A stretch of 44,247 bases of DNA from Udaeobacter sp025935755 (GCA_036278715.1 DASUKN010000028.1:1-44247), one strand, 5' to 3'; positions 33,918 through 43,870 are shown, numbered from the stretch's first letter. Numbers and translations: made by a program. Notes: generated by a model not told the origin, from the letters alone.

Positions 33918-34112
33918 CGCGCAATTAAACGCAGCTGCATTCGAAATGGCAAGCGCGTCTGCTGAATGTAGTAGACGGCATCATCGATGCGGTCTCCAAA
34001 ACCGGATCTCTAACTGGACCGGCATCACGTTAACAACTCACTAGTGTTGGAGCTCAACGCGCAAAAGTTAGCCGGGTACCATTTCGCTTCGCCAAATGTC
34101 GTAAATCCTGGA

Positions 34113-35963
34113 CTAGATCTTCCGGCCGAATTTTTTCTCCAGTTCAGCCAATGAAATCTGGATCATTGTTGGCCGGCCATGTGGACAGCAATACGGAAGA
34201 TCGCAGTCTAGCAAATCGCGAATAAGTTTTTCAACTTCAGGATAACGTAACGGATCATTCGCTTTGACGGCATGACGGCAAACGGTTTTGGCGATCATTT
34301 CCTCGCCCAACCGCATGGTTGAAGCGTTGTTGCCCGCGTTTTTCAAATCATCAATCACTTTGCGCATAAATTGCTCCGGATCCGAAACGTCCAGGAAGGT
34401 CGGAAGGCTGTCGATCTTAAACGTGTTCGCGCCGAAACTCTCAATGCCGATCCCCATTCTCTGCAGAACCGGCAGATTGCTTTCGATCCAATCGGTGTCG
34501 CGCGGGGGCACCTCGAGTGTTTGAGGTAAAAGCAACTTTTGCGTGGGAACACCCTGCTGTTCCATTCGACGGCGCAATTCTTCGAACAGGACACGCTCGT
34601 GAGCGGCGTGTTGATCCACCAGGACCAGGCCATTCGCATTTTCCATCAGGACATAAAGCTTGCTAAGCACTCCGATTATCTCGAACTGCTGCTGAGCCGG
34701 CTGCGGATCTCGCTGCTGTGGCTGTAACGAGGAACCAACCGATGCCGGACCAATACGTCGTTCTGCCAGACTGGGCGCCTGCGGTGCGATTTCGGGCGCT
34801 CGCGCCAAACCGGTGGCAGCGACCCCGGCTATGGCACCCAGGTGCGGCAATTCGCGGTGCGTTGGCTCGGGAGAGATTGTCTCGGAGCGTAAGTTCAAGT
34901 TGGGAGCTGCGGAACCCGCAGCAGCGGGCCTTCCGCCGGCTGGAGCTTGGAATTTCTCCTGCCACTCAGCGCGGACACTTCCGAGTGTTTGCTGAATGCA
35001 ACGAACGAGCACGTCGCGCACACCGTTAGGATCGCGAAAGCGGACTTCGCGTTTCGCCGGGTGAACATTTACATCGACAGCGCCGGGATCGAGTTCAACG
35101 AAAAGAAACGTGACCGGGTATTGCCCTTTCATAAGGGCGGTGTGATAGCCTTCGCGGATGGCTCCCGTAATGAAGCTGCTTTCGATTGCACGGCCGTTTA
35201 CGAACACGAGTTGCTGGCTGCGGCTTTGCCGGCTCAGACCTGCCTGACCGATAAAACCGCTGATCGTGAATTTGCGCGAGGCAACGCCGTCCACTTCAAC
35301 CAGGCGTTGCAACAAATCGACACCGTAGAGGTCCCGAATCCGATCCCCGAGCGTTGTGGTGCCTGGCAACTGAAACAAAACGCGATCATCGCGCTTTAAC
35401 GAGAAGCCGATCTCAGGATGACCGATCGCCTGTAAATGAATCTGATGTTCGATGTTGCGGCTTTCAGTGTTTTCCGAACGAAGAAATTTTCGGCGCGCTG
35501 GCAGATTATAGAACAGGGAGCGGACTTCGATCTGCGTGCCCGGTGCTTCGCCGCCGTCCCGCACTACATCGATTTTGCCGCCATTGACGAGGATTTCTGT
35601 GCCCGCGATTGCACCAGGCTCGCGGGTCGTCACGCGGAATCGCGACACACTGGCGATACTCGGTAACGCTTCGCCGCGAAAACCGAGCGTGGCAACCGCT
35701 TGAAGATCCGACGCAGAACGAATCTTGCTGGTGGCATGTCGCTCCAGTGAAAGCAGCGCGTCATCGCGGTCCATCCCGCAACCATCATCAATCACCCGGA
35801 CGAGCGAAATTCCACCGCGCCGAATAGCGACATCAACATTGCGAGCCCCGGCATCAAGGCTGTTTTCAACCAATTCCTTCACGACGGATGCCGGGCGTTC
35901 CACCACTTCGCCGGCAGCCACCTGGCTGGCCACGGTCTCAGAAAGCAATCGGATCCGGCCCAT
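34113..35963 (-). CDS. mutL: DNA mismatch repair protein MutL
   Basis: The 616-residue protein has an N-terminal GHKL ATPase (IRLLSETVASQVAAGEVVERP, ELVENSLDAGA with Glu30/Asn34, DDGCGM, GFRGEAL). A Pro/Ala-rich linker follows (~340-420). The C-terminal dimerisation domain has the endonuclease metal motif DQHAAHERVLFEE (~447) and CPHGRP, so it is a nicking MutL like those of bacteria without MutH. ATG at 35963 gives the canonical MGRIRLLSET start. No mutS gene is in the window. It is followed by glnB after 195 bp. Confidence 0.95.
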   Translation of the reverse strand: MGRIRLLSETVASQVAAGEVVERPASVVKELVENSLDAGARNVDVAIRRGGISLVRVIDDGCGMDRDDALLSLERHATSKIRSASDLQAVATLGFRGEALPSIASVSRFRVTTREPGAIAGTEILVNGGKIDVVRDGGEAPGTQIEVRSLFYNLPARRKFLRSENTESRNIEHQIHLQAIGHPEIGFSLKRDDRVLFQLPGTTTLGDRIRDLYGVDLLQRLVEVDGVASRKFTISGFIGQAGLSRQSRSQQLVFVNGRAIESSFITGAIREGYHTALMKGQYPVTFLFVELDPGAVDVNVHPAKREVRFRDPNGVRDVLVRCIQQTLGSVRAEWQEKFQAPAGGRPAAAGSAAPNLNLRSETISPEPTHRELPHLGAIAGVAATGLARAPEIAPQAPSLAERRIGPASVGSSLQPQQRDPQPAQQQFEIIGVLSKLYVLMENANGLVLVDQHAAHERVLFEELRRRMEQQGVPTQKLLLPQTLEVPPRDTDWIESNLPVLQRMGIGIESFGANTFKIDSLPTFLDVSDPEQFMRKVIDDLKNAGNNASTMRLGEEMIAKTVCRHAVKANDPLRYPEVEKLIRDLLDCDLPYCCPHGRPTMIQISLAELEKKFGRKI

Positions 35964-36425
35964 GGGATTGAACTGTAATTGATTGCCAGGCAAAGCTCCA
36001 AGCATCAAGGTCCAACATCTGCAGAAATCTCAAGTTCCAATGTCCAACACGGCGCGCAGAGGATTGTCCGTTCTACCTGCCAGACCTCCAGAAATGTTCA
36101 CCATCCAATGTCCAACACAGCGTGCAGAGGAACCGGCGCTCTACCTGCTTACATCTGCAGAAATCTCCAAATCCCAACATCAACAAGCCATGTCATCCTG
36201 AGCGAAGCGAAGGATCTCTGGCTTTAACTTTCAGACCCGGCGTCGAATCTAAAACGTTTGAAAGTTTGGCCTCATGGCTCGCATTTCGTTGCGGCGCGCC
36301 GCTCACTACGACGGGACAGCGAGCGCGGATTCCCATGTTGAGACTTTCTCTGGAACTTGATCGCAATCTGGCAATTCACAGGCCGGTTTTGACTTGGATA
36401 CGCCGCCGCCGTATTTTTCCAGCCG
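35964..36425. repeat. Spacer with direct repeats and a CATCCTGAGCGAAGCGAAGG palindrome
   Basis: No gene is supported between the divergent mutL and Fe-S carrier genes. CCAATGTCCAACAC followed by a GCGCGCAGAGGA-type block occurs twice (~36036 and ~36107), each near a CTACCTGC segment. At 36194-36217 is CATCCTGAGCGAAGCGAAGG plus ATCT, an imperfect inverted repeat known to be scattered in many environmental genomes. Confidence 0.6.
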
Positions 36426-36755
36426 ATGATTAACGTCACCGACAACGCAGTTCGGCAACTTCAAAGTCTGCTTTCCCAGCGACCGGAAAACCAGGGTTTG
36501 CGAGTCGAAGTGGTCAAAGGCGGGTGTTCCGGTCTGCACTACGAGATGACGCTTGGCGAACAAAAGGACGGTGACGCCGTAGTCGAGCGCGATGGCGTGC
36601 AATTTTTTATCGATGACGAGAGCGTCTCGTACTTGCAGGGCGCGACCTTGGATTTTACCGGCGGTTTGACCGGCACCGGTTTTCGAATCGTCAATCCGAA
36701 TGCGTCGCGTACGTGCGGGTGCGGTTCGTCGTTCGAAGCGGCGCACTCAGCTTGA
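36426..36755 (+). CDS. erpA: A-type iron-sulfur carrier (ErpA/IscA/HesB family)
   Basis: The 109-residue protein has the three conserved cysteines of A-type carriers: Cys34 in GGCSGLHYE and Cys97/Cys99 in RTCGCGSSF. It accepts and delivers Fe-S clusters to target enzymes. The GFRIVNPNA segment is family-typical. Full length matches. The symbol is a best guess among ErpA, IscA and SufA. The next gene begins 27 bp downstream on the same strand. Confidence 0.88.
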   Translation: MINVTDNAVRQLQSLLSQRPENQGLRVEVVKGGCSGLHYEMTLGEQKDGDAVVERDGVQFFIDDESVSYLQGATLDFTGGLTGTGFRIVNPNASRTCGCGSSFEAAHSA

Positions 36756-36782
36756 AACCGGAAATCCTCGCGCGCTGAACTG

Positions 36783-38423
36783 ATGGACTACGGTACTGAA
36801 TCGTACAATCCGTACGACGAGCCGTACGCGCGTCCGCCGGAGCGGATCAATTATTTCGCATGGACGGTTGCGATTTTGCTCTTAATTGGGTTCGCGCTCG
36901 CGGCCTGGCTGGGAAGTTTTTACATTTTCAGCCAACCAGAGCGGCCTGACAGCTATCGAATTTTGCAAAAGCTGCACAAGATTGAGCCGCCGAAACGATT
37001 CGAATTAACGGCTGCGCCGCCCGGCGAATTTCTTAACGCACGTCAGCTTTACGAGCGTTACGTCGGAATGGGCGCGGCGGAACTGGCGAGAAACAACGCT
37101 GAGCTATTGCGCAATTACATCAGAAATTATCAGCAGGTCCGCGGGCTGGTTCCATACGTGGTGGGCCGGTACACAATCATAGCGGTGCGCGAACTCGGCC
37201 CGGGAGATGTGTTTCCCACCGGGATGGCAGCGTTAACCACTGCAGTCGACAGCGGTGAGTTACTAATGGAACACGTCTATCCAGCGAAGGCTGAAGCGCT
37301 GCCTCTCATGAAGCAGACGCTTACCGTGGGGTTGGAAGTTAAATTGGAGCGAACGCACGATGTTTCCGCGGTGGTTCATGCGGAGCGGCTAATTGATGGC
37401 CGTATCCTGGTCACCTCGGTTCCCTTGTTGTATGGAAGCTACACCGTTACTCGCGGGCTCGGCACGTTTCGGCTCGAACCACCATTAAGTCTCAATCTCG
37501 TTGCGGGATGGCCTGTGTTTAAATCGCAGGAGCGCACTTCGATCGAACAACACCTGGCCGAATACCGGCAGAAAATGGCAGCAGCGCAGACGGGCCCGAT
37601 CCCCATACCTGGCGCAAGCGCAACTCCGCCGCCCGCTAAGAATGAGCTCGTGCGCATTGAGCAAGCCAGACCGGTTTCGCCACTGGCCATGACACCACCA
37701 GTCGTCGCGAGTAACGAAAAGGTCGCGCAACCCACACCGGTGGCGAGAGGCAAAAAAGGCAAAAAACAAAAGCTAGAGTCGCCGGCGCCGGCAGCAGCCC
37801 CTTCCCAACCAGTAGTCGCTCAGAACAAACCGGCACCAGGTGGAACGCCCGTCACGGTCGCATCCGCGCTTGCTCCTCCGACCGCGCTCAATGTTCCTGT
37901 AGCGACGCCAGCACCGTCGACGAAAGTGCCAGATACGGGAACCGCCGCGCAAACTTCTCCAGTGGCTGCGGCTACGCCCGTACCTGTGTTGCCTGCTCAA
38001 CCCGCCCCGCCCACTGGTTCCAATGTAGCGCTTGCTTCCAATGCCGGCGGCGGCAATTGGAAAACTTTTGCGCCAGGTAAAATGCCGCTCGGACGATTGA
38101 TCGCGACCGGCGATCTCAACGACGTTGCGGATCACGGCGTCGCCGGGGAACGCGTCTACCTGAAAGGCCAGTTCGTGGTGAATTTTTCCGATGCGAACAA
38201 GGCCGTGCTGCGGCCGCGCTCGACTTTAACAAGCAAAGTACTGCACCTGGGCGGCGGTTCATCGACACGCATCATTGTAGAATTTCCCCGTGGCTACACG
38301 CCTCCACCTCAGGGCGCTGTTATCAACCGTGACGAAACCCGGCCGTACGAAATCACCGAAGTGCGCAAGCAGGAAGACGGACAACTAAACGTCTTTGTGC
38401 GCGAGATCATGCAACCGAATTGA
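36783..38423 (+). CDS. Single-pass membrane protein of unknown function with Pro/Ala-rich linker
   Basis: The 546-residue protein has a short cytoplasmic N terminus rich in Tyr/Pro, one transmembrane segment (~25-49; AWTVAILLLIGFALAAWLGS) and a structured part (~60-265) with GRYTIIAVRELGPGDVFPTG. A Pro/Ala/Thr-rich low-complexity linker (~270-425) leads to a conserved-looking C-terminal part (~430-546; MPLGRLIATGDLNDVADHG, RIIVEFPRGYTPPP). No catalytic motif is recognised. The GPGDVFPTGM segment resembles a SAF-like/flagellar-P-ring-like strand pattern only loosely. It follows the Fe-S carrier by 27 bp and is convergent with the next gene. Confidence 0.65.
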   Translation: MDYGTESYNPYDEPYARPPERINYFAWTVAILLLIGFALAAWLGSFYIFSQPERPDSYRILQKLHKIEPPKRFELTAAPPGEFLNARQLYERYVGMGAAELARNNAELLRNYIRNYQQVRGLVPYVVGRYTIIAVRELGPGDVFPTGMAALTTAVDSGELLMEHVYPAKAEALPLMKQTLTVGLEVKLERTHDVSAVVHAERLIDGRILVTSVPLLYGSYTVTRGLGTFRLEPPLSLNLVAGWPVFKSQERTSIEQHLAEYRQKMAAAQTGPIPIPGASATPPPAKNELVRIEQARPVSPLAMTPPVVASNEKVAQPTPVARGKKGKKQKLESPAPAAAPSQPVVAQNKPAPGGTPVTVASALAPPTALNVPVATPAPSTKVPDTGTAAQTSPVAAATPVPVLPAQPAPPTGSNVALASNAGGGNWKTFAPGKMPLGRLIATGDLNDVADHGVAGERVYLKGQFVVNFSDANKAVLRPRSTLTSKVLHLGGGSSTRIIVEFPRGYTPPPQGAVINRDETRPYEITEVRKQEDGQLNVFVREIMQPN

Positions 38424-38470
38424 CCGGGTTACTGCGTCTAAGCACCGCAAGCGGGACGCATGCGCTACAT

Positions 38471-39139
38471 CTAGTTAGTGCGCGAGCGAAGTATCAGTTT
38501 TCCGTCCCGTATCTCAATCGTGCCAATGTCATACGCATTTCGTTGGTCAGTCACATAGTCGCGAAGGTGTCTGGAACGATACTTCCAATCCAGGAAGTCC
38601 GTCGGCACTTGCTCGCCATTGACGGTGAGCTTGGTAAAACGGGGGTTGTCCGGGGATTGCGCGCCCTCTAACTCGAGAAGGACCTCACCATTGAAGTAGT
38701 ACCCCGATCGGCCGAGAAAATCGCCGATCGGCAGACTCGTTTGCAAGCGGAGTTGATCGCCATCCATCGACACAAACAGTTTCCCGCGAATACCCTCGGT
38801 CGTAGCGATCAACGCATTAACGTCATCTGCGCTTAATTCGATTTCCGCTGATTGGCCTGCGCGCGTTTTCTGTTCAAAATCCTGCCACCGTTCGTGCACC
38901 AGTTGAATCTGTTGGTCCGAACCGCTGAATTCAGGAACCGGTGAGGGTGCTTCAGCGAGCGAACGTGTTTTGGCCAGCCAATAACTGCCATAAAACAGCG
39001 CTGAGTGGCGATGAAGCCCCCAATACATTCCGGTAAAGCAAGCAATCGCCAGCACGATCACGAACACCAGGAAGATCAAGCAACCGCGTCCGAAACAGCC
39101 GAGCCCTCTTCTCGGCGGCGCTTCTACCCAGGTGTTCAT
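38471..39139 (-). CDS. Membrane-anchored protein of unknown function
   Basis: The 222-residue protein has a Gly/Cys-containing N terminus (GLGCFGRGCLIF) and one hydrophobic anchor (~20-38; IFLVFVIVLAIACFTGMYW). The rest is soluble, with ELSADDVNALIATTEGIRG and KLTVNGEQVPTDFL segments. No family is recognised with certainty. It is convergent with the preceding large membrane protein and on the same strand as the HIT gene, 102 bp away. That gap carries inverted GTGATCAGTGATCCG / CCGATCACTG blocks. Confidence 0.6.
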   Translation of the reverse strand: MNTWVEAPPRRGLGCFGRGCLIFLVFVIVLAIACFTGMYWGLHRHSALFYGSYWLAKTRSLAEAPSPVPEFSGSDQQIQLVHERWQDFEQKTRAGQSAEIELSADDVNALIATTEGIRGKLFVSMDGDQLRLQTSLPIGDFLGRSGYYFNGEVLLELEGAQSPDNPRFTKLTVNGEQVPTDFLDWKYRSRHLRDYVTDQRNAYDIGTIEIRDGKLILRSRTN

Positions 39140-39241
39140 AGCAACTGATCAGTAACCAGTAATCCATCGGTGATCAGTGATCCGTCGAACTGGCAGTCTG
39201 TCGCAAGGGCGATTGACCGATCACTGTTCACCGATCACGGA

Positions 39242-39757
39242 TCACGCTCCCCCTAGCCTCTCCTGCGCCTGCATCAATTTGTCGTACAAGGCGCGCAAAC
39301 CATCTGAGAGGACACGGCTCCCGCCGATGACCGGCATGAAGTTCGTGTCACCGCTCCAGCGCGGCACAATATGGATATGTAAATGATCAGGCACGCCTGC
39401 GCCCGCACACTCGCCGAGATTCAATCCGATGTTAAAGCCCTGCGCCTTGACTGCAGTGCGCAAAAGCGCTTGTGCGTGAACCACCAGATTCCACAGCTCA
39501 ACCACCTCGTTCTCGCCGAGTGCTGAAAGCTCAGCGACTTTCCGGTACGGCACCGCCATCAGGTGTCCGACGGTGTAAGGATAGCGATTCATCATCAGAA
39601 AGGCATTTTTGCGACGCGTGATTACAAGATGCTCGCCATCATCGCTCGCTCGCCCCGCGGTTGTTAGAAAATCGCGGTCGCGCGGTTCCTTCTGGAAGTA
39701 CTCGACGCGCCACGGTGCCCAGAGCGTTTCCAATTGCTTTTGTGGAAAGTCTTCCAT
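39242..39757 (-). CDS. HIT-family nucleotide hydrolase/transferase
   Basis: The 171-residue protein has the histidine triad HLHIHIVPRW (His125, His127, His129) and the N-terminal APWRVEYFQ typical of Ap4A phosphorylase-like HIT proteins. FNIGLNLGECAGAGVPDH precedes the triad. It would act on AMP-linked or dinucleoside polyphosphate substrates. The ATG at 39757 gives the usual N terminus. No partner gene is adjacent. Confidence 0.88.
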   Translation of the reverse strand: MEDFPQKQLETLWAPWRVEYFQKEPRDRDFLTTAGRASDDGEHLVITRRKNAFLMMNRYPYTVGHLMAVPYRKVAELSALGENEVVELWNLVVHAQALLRTAVKAQGFNIGLNLGECAGAGVPDHLHIHIVPRWSGDTNFMPVIGGSRVLSDGLRALYDKLMQAQERLGGA

Positions 39758-40005
39758 CGGAATAGGAGTTCGTTACGAGACTAAAATCAGCGGCGGTAAA
39801 GTCGAGTCGGCATTTTAATTCTCGAGCTCATTTCGAGGGAATTCGAGGTGAAGAGGCCTGGGAAACAGGTAGATGACAAGACGAAGTTGAACGAACGGAA
39901 AGTGAGCAAATCAAATCTTTCGGTGCTTGTTTTGCGGCAAGACAGCGGGTTTCTTTCAGCAGTTCCCCATTGCCCGTTTCACACAGGATTGTATTCTCGT
40001 CGTTC

Positions 40006-41646
40006 ATGGAGTTTTTTACGGTCGCTTCCTCTGTCGGGTCACGAGTTCCGCCGCAAAGTGCACTGGAGAAATCCAAGCCCAAAGTCTACCGCCGTCATTT
40101 GGTGGTCTTCCTTTCGCGTCTGACAATCGTCGTTGCGCTTCCTCTCAATCTTCCGAATAGCGCGAAAGCGGCGGAACCATCCGAGACCAAAGCGACTATC
40201 GAGGATCGGGTGCAGGAGCTGATTCCGGATATCGAAGCGTACGTTACCGGTGGGATGAAGGGGTTCGACATTCCTGGCCTGGCCATTGGAATCGTTGCCG
40301 ACAACAGGCTCATATACGCCAAGGGTTTCGGTGTGCGCAGCAAGAGCAACCAACTGCCGGTTGATACGCGGACGGTTTTCCAGATCGGTTCGACCACCAA
40401 GGCGTTCCTCACCGCGACCATGGCGATCATGGTCGATCGCGGCAAGTTGCGATGGGACGACCGCGTCGTCGATCTCTATCCCGAGTTCCAGTTGAAGGAT
40501 CCCTGGGTAACACGCGAATTCCGTGTCTTCGACCTCCCCGCGCAGCGTTCCGGGCTTCCGCCTTTGGTCAACGACATTCTCGCCATGCTCAACTTCAAAG
40601 AGCCGGAAATGATTCGCTCCCTTGGCCATGTTGAACCGGTGTCGAGTTTCCGCACAACCTTTGCCTACACCAACGTCACGCATCTGTTGGCGAGCCGCAT
40701 CGTGGCAAAAGCCGCGGGCGCTCCAGATTGGAATGCGGTGCTTCAGAAGGAACTGCTCGATCCTCTCGGCATGAAGGATTCGACCTACACAGCTGAAGCT
40801 ATCGAAGCGGCTGCTAATCACGCTAATGGACATCGCTGGACACCGAAAGGCACGATCGAGGTGCCTTTCACGCCGATTTTTCCTTACCACATGGCGGGAG
40901 CCGGCGACATCAACTCTAACATCGAGGACATGGCGCGCTGGATCCGCTTGCAACTTGGAAACGGCACCTTCGATGGGCGGCGCATTGTCTCTTCCGAGAA
41001 TCTCGGCTACACGCGTATGCCAAAAGTGGCACTCAATGAACAGGTATTCTACGACCTTGGCTGGTACAACTATCTAACGCCGAATGGCAACATCCTCTGG
41101 CATGATGGAGATGCGCTCAGCTTCGGCTCTTTTGTCGGCTTAGTCCCGGATAAGAACATTGGCATCATCATCCTTACCAACGAAACGAATGTGACGGCCC
41201 CTAATTCGTTAGGGACATGGGTATTGGATCGGATTCTTGGCAACGCGAAACACGACCGCGTTGCGGAGAGTCTTAAAAACGCTAAAGCCACTTTTGAGGC
41301 TACAGCCAAGCGATTTGCCAAGCCTGCCAATCCGCGACCGTTTCCGCCGCTCGCACCGCTTACCGGCAATTTCGTCAATTCAAGCTTTGGCAAGGCGGTA
41401 TTGACTTTGAAGGACGATGCGCTCGTCTTCGAACTCCAGGCAACCGGCGCCAAATTTAAGCTTGTACCTTGGGACGGCGACGTTTTCATGGCCACCCTTA
41501 TGGCGACGGACCAGTTTGGGCCCATAGTCGACTTGGATTTCATGACAAAGGGATTTGCCCAGCTTCAAATGGATAAGGATGGTAAACTGAATTTACTGCG
41601 CCTTTCCACACTGGACGGTCAGGCCTATGAATTCCGGCGCGAATAG
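40006..41646 (+). CDS. Exported serine hydrolase, beta-lactamase/penicillin-binding-protein fold
   Basis: The protein (546 residues from ATG at 40006) has a hydrophobic export segment (VVFLSRLTIVVALPLNL) ending near KAAEP. The serine beta-lactamase-like core carries STTK (129-132 from this start), YTN (221-223) and WHDGD (~365), the three active-site elements of class C beta-lactamase/esterase-type enzymes. A C-terminal beta domain follows (~445-546; YEFRRE end). Substrates of this broad family include peptides, esters and beta-lactams; resistance cannot be inferred. ATG at 40006 is one choice; 39970 is 12 codons upstream. Confidence 0.85.
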   Translation: MEFFTVASSVGSRVPPQSALEKSKPKVYRRHLVVFLSRLTIVVALPLNLPNSAKAAEPSETKATIEDRVQELIPDIEAYVTGGMKGFDIPGLAIGIVADNRLIYAKGFGVRSKSNQLPVDTRTVFQIGSTTKAFLTATMAIMVDRGKLRWDDRVVDLYPEFQLKDPWVTREFRVFDLPAQRSGLPPLVNDILAMLNFKEPEMIRSLGHVEPVSSFRTTFAYTNVTHLLASRIVAKAAGAPDWNAVLQKELLDPLGMKDSTYTAEAIEAAANHANGHRWTPKGTIEVPFTPIFPYHMAGAGDINSNIEDMARWIRLQLGNGTFDGRRIVSSENLGYTRMPKVALNEQVFYDLGWYNYLTPNGNILWHDGDALSFGSFVGLVPDKNIGIIILTNETNVTAPNSLGTWVLDRILGNAKHDRVAESLKNAKATFEATAKRFAKPANPRPFPPLAPLTGNFVNSSFGKAVLTLKDDALVFELQATGAKFKLVPWDGDVFMATLMATDQFGPIVDLDFMTKGFAQLQMDKDGKLNLLRLSTLDGQAYEFRRE

Positions 41647-41790
41647 GTCCTTCAACAAGAGTATTCCAAAAATCCTGGCACTCGATATCAACAACCGATT
41701 GCGCCTGGCGATTAGGACCGTCATTTCCTTCCGCATTGCAAACTACAGCTGACGGTCCAATTACCCGCTAAACCATACTGAGGTATCATT

Positions 41791-42273
41791 ATGCGCCGTT
41801 TTGTTATTTTAGTAATTGCTACACACGCCCTGGCTCTGACCCGTATCTTCGCCGGCGAAACACCGGACTCGGGAGACGAATTCACGAAAGTGAAAAGCGA
41901 ATACGCCGACGTCCTGGCTCTCCAGGGCACCGCAAAAGGCGAGATCCTGACCATCGCCAGAATTCTTCGTGCCAAACCCAGGATCGCTGTCGATCAGACC
42001 ACGGCAAGTGGCGAATATTGCTTCAACAGCGGCCTGGGCACGATGGTTCACTTTGCCACGCAACCGGAAGGCACGGCTGAAGACGTTGTTTACGAGTTCG
42101 ACGCGTCCGGCCTGATGGCGGCCGGCTTGGATCCCTCGCGCCTGCAACAGGTACCCGAACGAGGCCAAATGAAACCTGGCGTCTGGTATTTCCTTCCGAC
42201 AGGACAGCACGATCCGCATCACGCCCACGCGATGGGAAATCCGACGATCGCAATTGCGATTGATGTTAAATAA
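41791..42273 (+). CDS. Small secreted protein of unknown function
   Basis: The 160-residue product has a signal peptide (RRFVILVIATHALALTRIFA). The mature part contains a single Cys (GEYCFNSGL), a segment VVYEFDASGLMAAGLDPSRL and a His-rich TGQHDPHHAHAMG near the end. No family is recognised. The start is well supported: GAGGT at 41780-41784 lies 6 nt before the ATG, the clearest Shine-Dalgarno in this window. Confidence 0.7.
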   Translation: MRRFVILVIATHALALTRIFAGETPDSGDEFTKVKSEYADVLALQGTAKGEILTIARILRAKPRIAVDQTTASGEYCFNSGLGTMVHFATQPEGTAEDVVYEFDASGLMAAGLDPSRLQQVPERGQMKPGVWYFLPTGQHDPHHAHAMGNPTIAIAIDVK

Positions 42274-42328
42274 ATCGTGTCCTGTGCGAGCTTCCCTTCT
42301 TCCCGTTACATCGAACATTGCATGAACC

Positions 42329-42805
42329 ATGCGCGGTGTTCGAATCAGTTACCTGATTGACTCTCCCGAATACATCCCGCAACTGGCGCAGTGGCTCTTT
42401 GAACAATGGGGCTCCATTCTTGGTGAGAAAACGCTTGAGGCACGGATCAAAAAACTGAATGCGCACATGAATCGAGATCAGTTGCCGATCGCGTGGGTTG
42501 CGCATGCGAATGGACAACTTCTCGGAACGGCCGCCCTTCGCGTGCATGATCTTGAAGGGCGCGAAGACCTGACACCGTGGCTCGGCGGAGTATTTGTCGG
42601 CCCGCAGTTTCGGCGTCGCGGTATTGGTGAAGCGCTGTGTGCCACTGTCGAGACAGCGGCGAAGTCGCGAGGGATACAGACTCTTTATCTGTTCACGCTA
42701 GACAAGCAGGCGTGGTACTCCCGCCAGGGCTGGACTGTACTTGCCCCATGTGTTTGGCACGAGCGGTCTGGTGACATCATGTACAAGCAACTGCAAGTTG
42801 CCTAA
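42329..42805 (+). CDS. GNAT-family N-acetyltransferase
   Basis: The 158-residue protein has the GNAT acetyl-CoA motif GVFVGPQFRRRGIGEAL (R-R-x-G-x-G) after a LGTAALRVHDLEG strand, and a C-terminal YSRQGWTVLAP segment. It transfers an acetyl group to an amine; the acceptor is unknown. It lies 55 bp after the secreted protein and 6 bp before the hydrolase gene, so the three may share a transcript. Confidence 0.88.
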   Translation: MRGVRISYLIDSPEYIPQLAQWLFEQWGSILGEKTLEARIKKLNAHMNRDQLPIAWVAHANGQLLGTAALRVHDLEGREDLTPWLGGVFVGPQFRRRGIGEALCATVETAAKSRGIQTLYLFTLDKQAWYSRQGWTVLAPCVWHERSGDIMYKQLQVA

Positions 42806-42811
42806 CGACTA

Positions 42812-43870
42812 ATGAACCAACGATTTCGATTGGGCTTCTTGCTGATCCTTCTCATTCCCTTCATCAACGCGGTCATCGTGCCCAACGCGTTTGCCACGGG
42901 AAACAAGGATTTCGGAGAACTGGTTGAAATCGGCGGCGGCCGCAAGATACATCTCGAATGCCGCGGCACCGGTTCTCCTACGGTCGTGCTCATATCGGGA
43001 ACCCGAGGAGCTTACGATGACTGGACCGATCTGATTGATCCCAACAATCCGGCTGGCGCGCCGAAGCCTGGTGAGTCAGCTGTGTTCCCGCAGCTTAGCA
43101 AGTTCACCCGGGTGTGTGGGTACGACCGTCCCGGAACTACGCGGAACGATAACACAATGACTGATTCCACACTTGTGTTACAGCCGACTACAGCACAACA
43201 AGGAGTCGCAGACCTGCATGCACTGCTAAATGCAGCCGGGGAACCGGCCCCGTACGTTCTTGTCGGACACTCCTGGGGTGGCCTGATTGCCAGACTCTTC
43301 GCGAGCACGTACCCGGATGAGGTGGCTGGCCTGGTCTTGGTTGACCCTGCCTCCGAATTCCTTAAGACCTCGCTGACCCCGGAGCAGTGGGCGACGTACC
43401 TCAAAGCTACGAAGAAGCTGATCGAATCCAAAGGTTTGGAAGCACCCGACCACGCGCGCACACTTGATCTGCTTCACGGCACGCCCGAGGTACACCCAAT
43501 GCCAGTTGTCGTGCTTACCTCAGACAAGCGATTCGACTTTGGCGCCGGCGGACCTGAGACGTGGGAGGCGTGGCAATCCGCTCACGATCGTCTCGCAAAG
43601 CTTCTGAAGGCGAAACAGATCACCGACACGAACAGCGGCCACGTTATACAAATGGAACAGCCACAACTGGTGGTCGACGCGATCCGGCAGGTGGTCGAGG
43701 CAGTTCGTAGCGGGAGCCATCAGGTGGGGCGCAACAAAACAGATACGGATTTAACTCGGATCGCCGACGGCTCGCGTATTGAGTTCGAAAACGTGCTTGA
43801 TGAGGCGTTCGCTAAACCGGGTTTGCGTGAAGTTATAGAAGGTTTATCGATTCCCAGTACTGGTAACTGA
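42812..43870 (+). CDS. Exported alpha/beta hydrolase
   Basis: The 352-residue protein has a signal peptide (FLLILLIPFINAVIVPNAFA) and an alpha/beta-hydrolase core with the nucleophile elbow VGHSWGG (Ser154), LVLVDPAS after strand 6 and a likely catalytic His in SGHVIQMEQP (~His276). The C-terminal ~60 residues extend past the usual core. The substrate is unknown; small esters or lactones are typical. It starts 6 bp after the GNAT stop. Confidence 0.87.
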   Translation: MNQRFRLGFLLILLIPFINAVIVPNAFATGNKDFGELVEIGGGRKIHLECRGTGSPTVVLISGTRGAYDDWTDLIDPNNPAGAPKPGESAVFPQLSKFTRVCGYDRPGTTRNDNTMTDSTLVLQPTTAQQGVADLHALLNAAGEPAPYVLVGHSWGGLIARLFASTYPDEVAGLVLVDPASEFLKTSLTPEQWATYLKATKKLIESKGLEAPDHARTLDLLHGTPEVHPMPVVVLTSDKRFDFGAGGPETWEAWQSAHDRLAKLLKAKQITDTNSGHVIQMEQPQLVVDAIRQVVEAVRSGSHQVGRNKTDTDLTRIADGSRIEFENVLDEAFAKPGLREVIEGLSIPSTGN

